Source: Bradysia coprophila (lineage: Eukaryota > Arthropoda > Insecta > Diptera > Sciaridae). From it: a DNA stretch of 64,000 nucleotides. The notes beneath the pieces were generated by a model. The model was not told the DNA's origin, searched no databases, and saw only the letters and a list, made by a program, of their open reading frames with translations. The DNA lies in contig NW_023504022.1 of assembly GCF_014529535.1 (NCBI RefSeq), forward strand, positions 9,239,028 through 9,303,027, read 5' to 3'. This document shows, piece by piece, positions 63,120 through 64,000 of this stretch (position 1 is the stretch's first letter; every line of letters begins with the position of its first letter). Made by a program: the position numbers and the translations under genes.

Positions 63120-63480
63120 CTTTTGTAAAGTGGAGCAAGAGTCTGTAAAATGCCAGTTTGTAAAAGGCAGCAACAGTCTGTTATGTCACAGTTTGTAAAA
63201 GGAAGCAATAATCTGCAATGTCACAATTTATAAAAGGGATCACCAGTCTTTAATGTTACCGTTTGTTATAGTGGACAACCCTTTGTAATTTCAAAGCTTG
63301 TAAAAGCAATCTGTAAAGTCACAGTTTGTAAAAGGGATATACACTCTCTAATGTTAACGTTTGTTATAGGGATCAACAGTTTGTAATGTCACAGCTTGTA
63401 AAAGGGATCAACAATCCGTAATGATACAATTGGTAAAAGGGATGAACAATCACTTGTGTTTCAATTTGTACATGTGATCA
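63120..63480 (+). repeat. Tandem repeat, period about 35 bp, about ten units
   Basis: The unit is GTTTGTAAAAGGGATCAACA followed by GTCTGTAATGTCACA, repeated about ten times with substitutions and small indels. The word GTAAAAGG links it loosely to the GATGAATTC repeats elsewhere. Confidence 0.85.
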
Positions 63481-64000
63481 ACAGTCTCCAAAGCTTATAC
63501 AATGGATAATCAGTTTCTTTCGTTGCATTTTTCAAAGTATATAAAGAAAGGGTCTCGTACTTTACAAATTATCGAATAATTCTTACTTTTTGATTGAAAG
63601 AATTTCTTAGTTTTGATATAAGTAACAAACCAACAATCTTTCAAACGTGTTCTACTTTTATTTTAGCAGATATTTTTAGTTATTTACAATTTTTCAATTA
63701 GTTACTGAGAATAGCATCAATATTAACTATTGGCAGTTGACTGCGAATAGTCACTGCGTACATTTTATATGTAGCCTTATTAGTGGATCTTTGCAGAGAG
63801 ACCGTTTCGGTAAATATTCTTAAATTCAGAATCGGTTCTGTTCTCTAGCTCGTATCAAAAGTTCTGATATAAATTTAATTCAATCCTCAATTTCAAGTCT
63901 TAAAATAATTGCTTAAAAGCGGCAGGCGTTCACGTTCACATATTGTGATGTAGTTATCATATTGCTTAAAATAAATCAATATTTCACTAGCTAGCCGGAA
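63481..64000. other. Window end, nothing recognised
   Basis: AT-rich sequence. A degraded relative of the CTATTGGC palindrome (ACTATTGGCAGTTGAC then TGCGAATAGTCAC) lies at 63727-63756. Nothing else is seen. Confidence 0.45.

Overview
The window looks like a piece of an insect nuclear chromosome, most likely from a fly of the nematoceran kind. The base composition is AT-rich, most introns are 50-80 nt with clean GT...AG ends, and the genes are clear insect orthologues: Pvr, pasha, lines, Pgi, a modSP-like protease and a sugar transporter. Species placement is inference.

Layout from left to right: 1-2065, upstream DNA with a decayed ATTGGC-rich repeat. 2066-13795 (+), the PDGF/VEGF receptor Pvr, missing its first exon(s), with two large introns full of repeats. 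16240-17316 (-), a 5'-truncated Penelope-like element with a GIY-YIG domain and a 3' hammerhead-like ribozyme. 17642-19786 (-), pasha (DGCR8). 20500-27430, a repeat island holding a 159-bp GC-rich satellite, a 0.9-kb hairpin and an ACGATA-palindrome foldback element. 28099-28796 (-), a two-exon C2H2 zinc-finger gene. 30447-31376 (-), a decayed unidentified coding sequence. 32373-35094 (+), an MFS sugar transporter. 37332-37600 (+), a frameshifted secreted Cys-rich peptide gene. 39100-39500 (-), a non-LTR retrotransposon 3' end. 40462-45616 (-), Pgi. 45890-47335, a cluster of foldback elements. 49078-51789 (+), lines. 53572-54088 (+), a second Penelope-like 3' end with its own hammerhead. 54640-57640, DNA enriched in TGGTA. 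57872-60686 (-), the modSP-like protease. 60687-64000, small foldbacks and tandem repeats.

The host genes are unrelated housekeeping, developmental and immune genes and do not form a functional cluster. Open reading was checked exon by exon: the exon lengths of pasha, Pgi, the sugar transporter, the modSP-like gene, lines and the zinc-finger gene each sum to a multiple of three with consistent phases, and the Pvr phases agree throughout.

The most interesting signals are: the two hammerhead-like ribozymes, which share core and spacing while stem II covaries; the long hairpin at 22575-23477; the palindrome arrays; an Ala in place of the oxyanion-hole Gly in the modSP-like protease; and two broken coding sequences, the Cys-rich peptide and the unidentified one.
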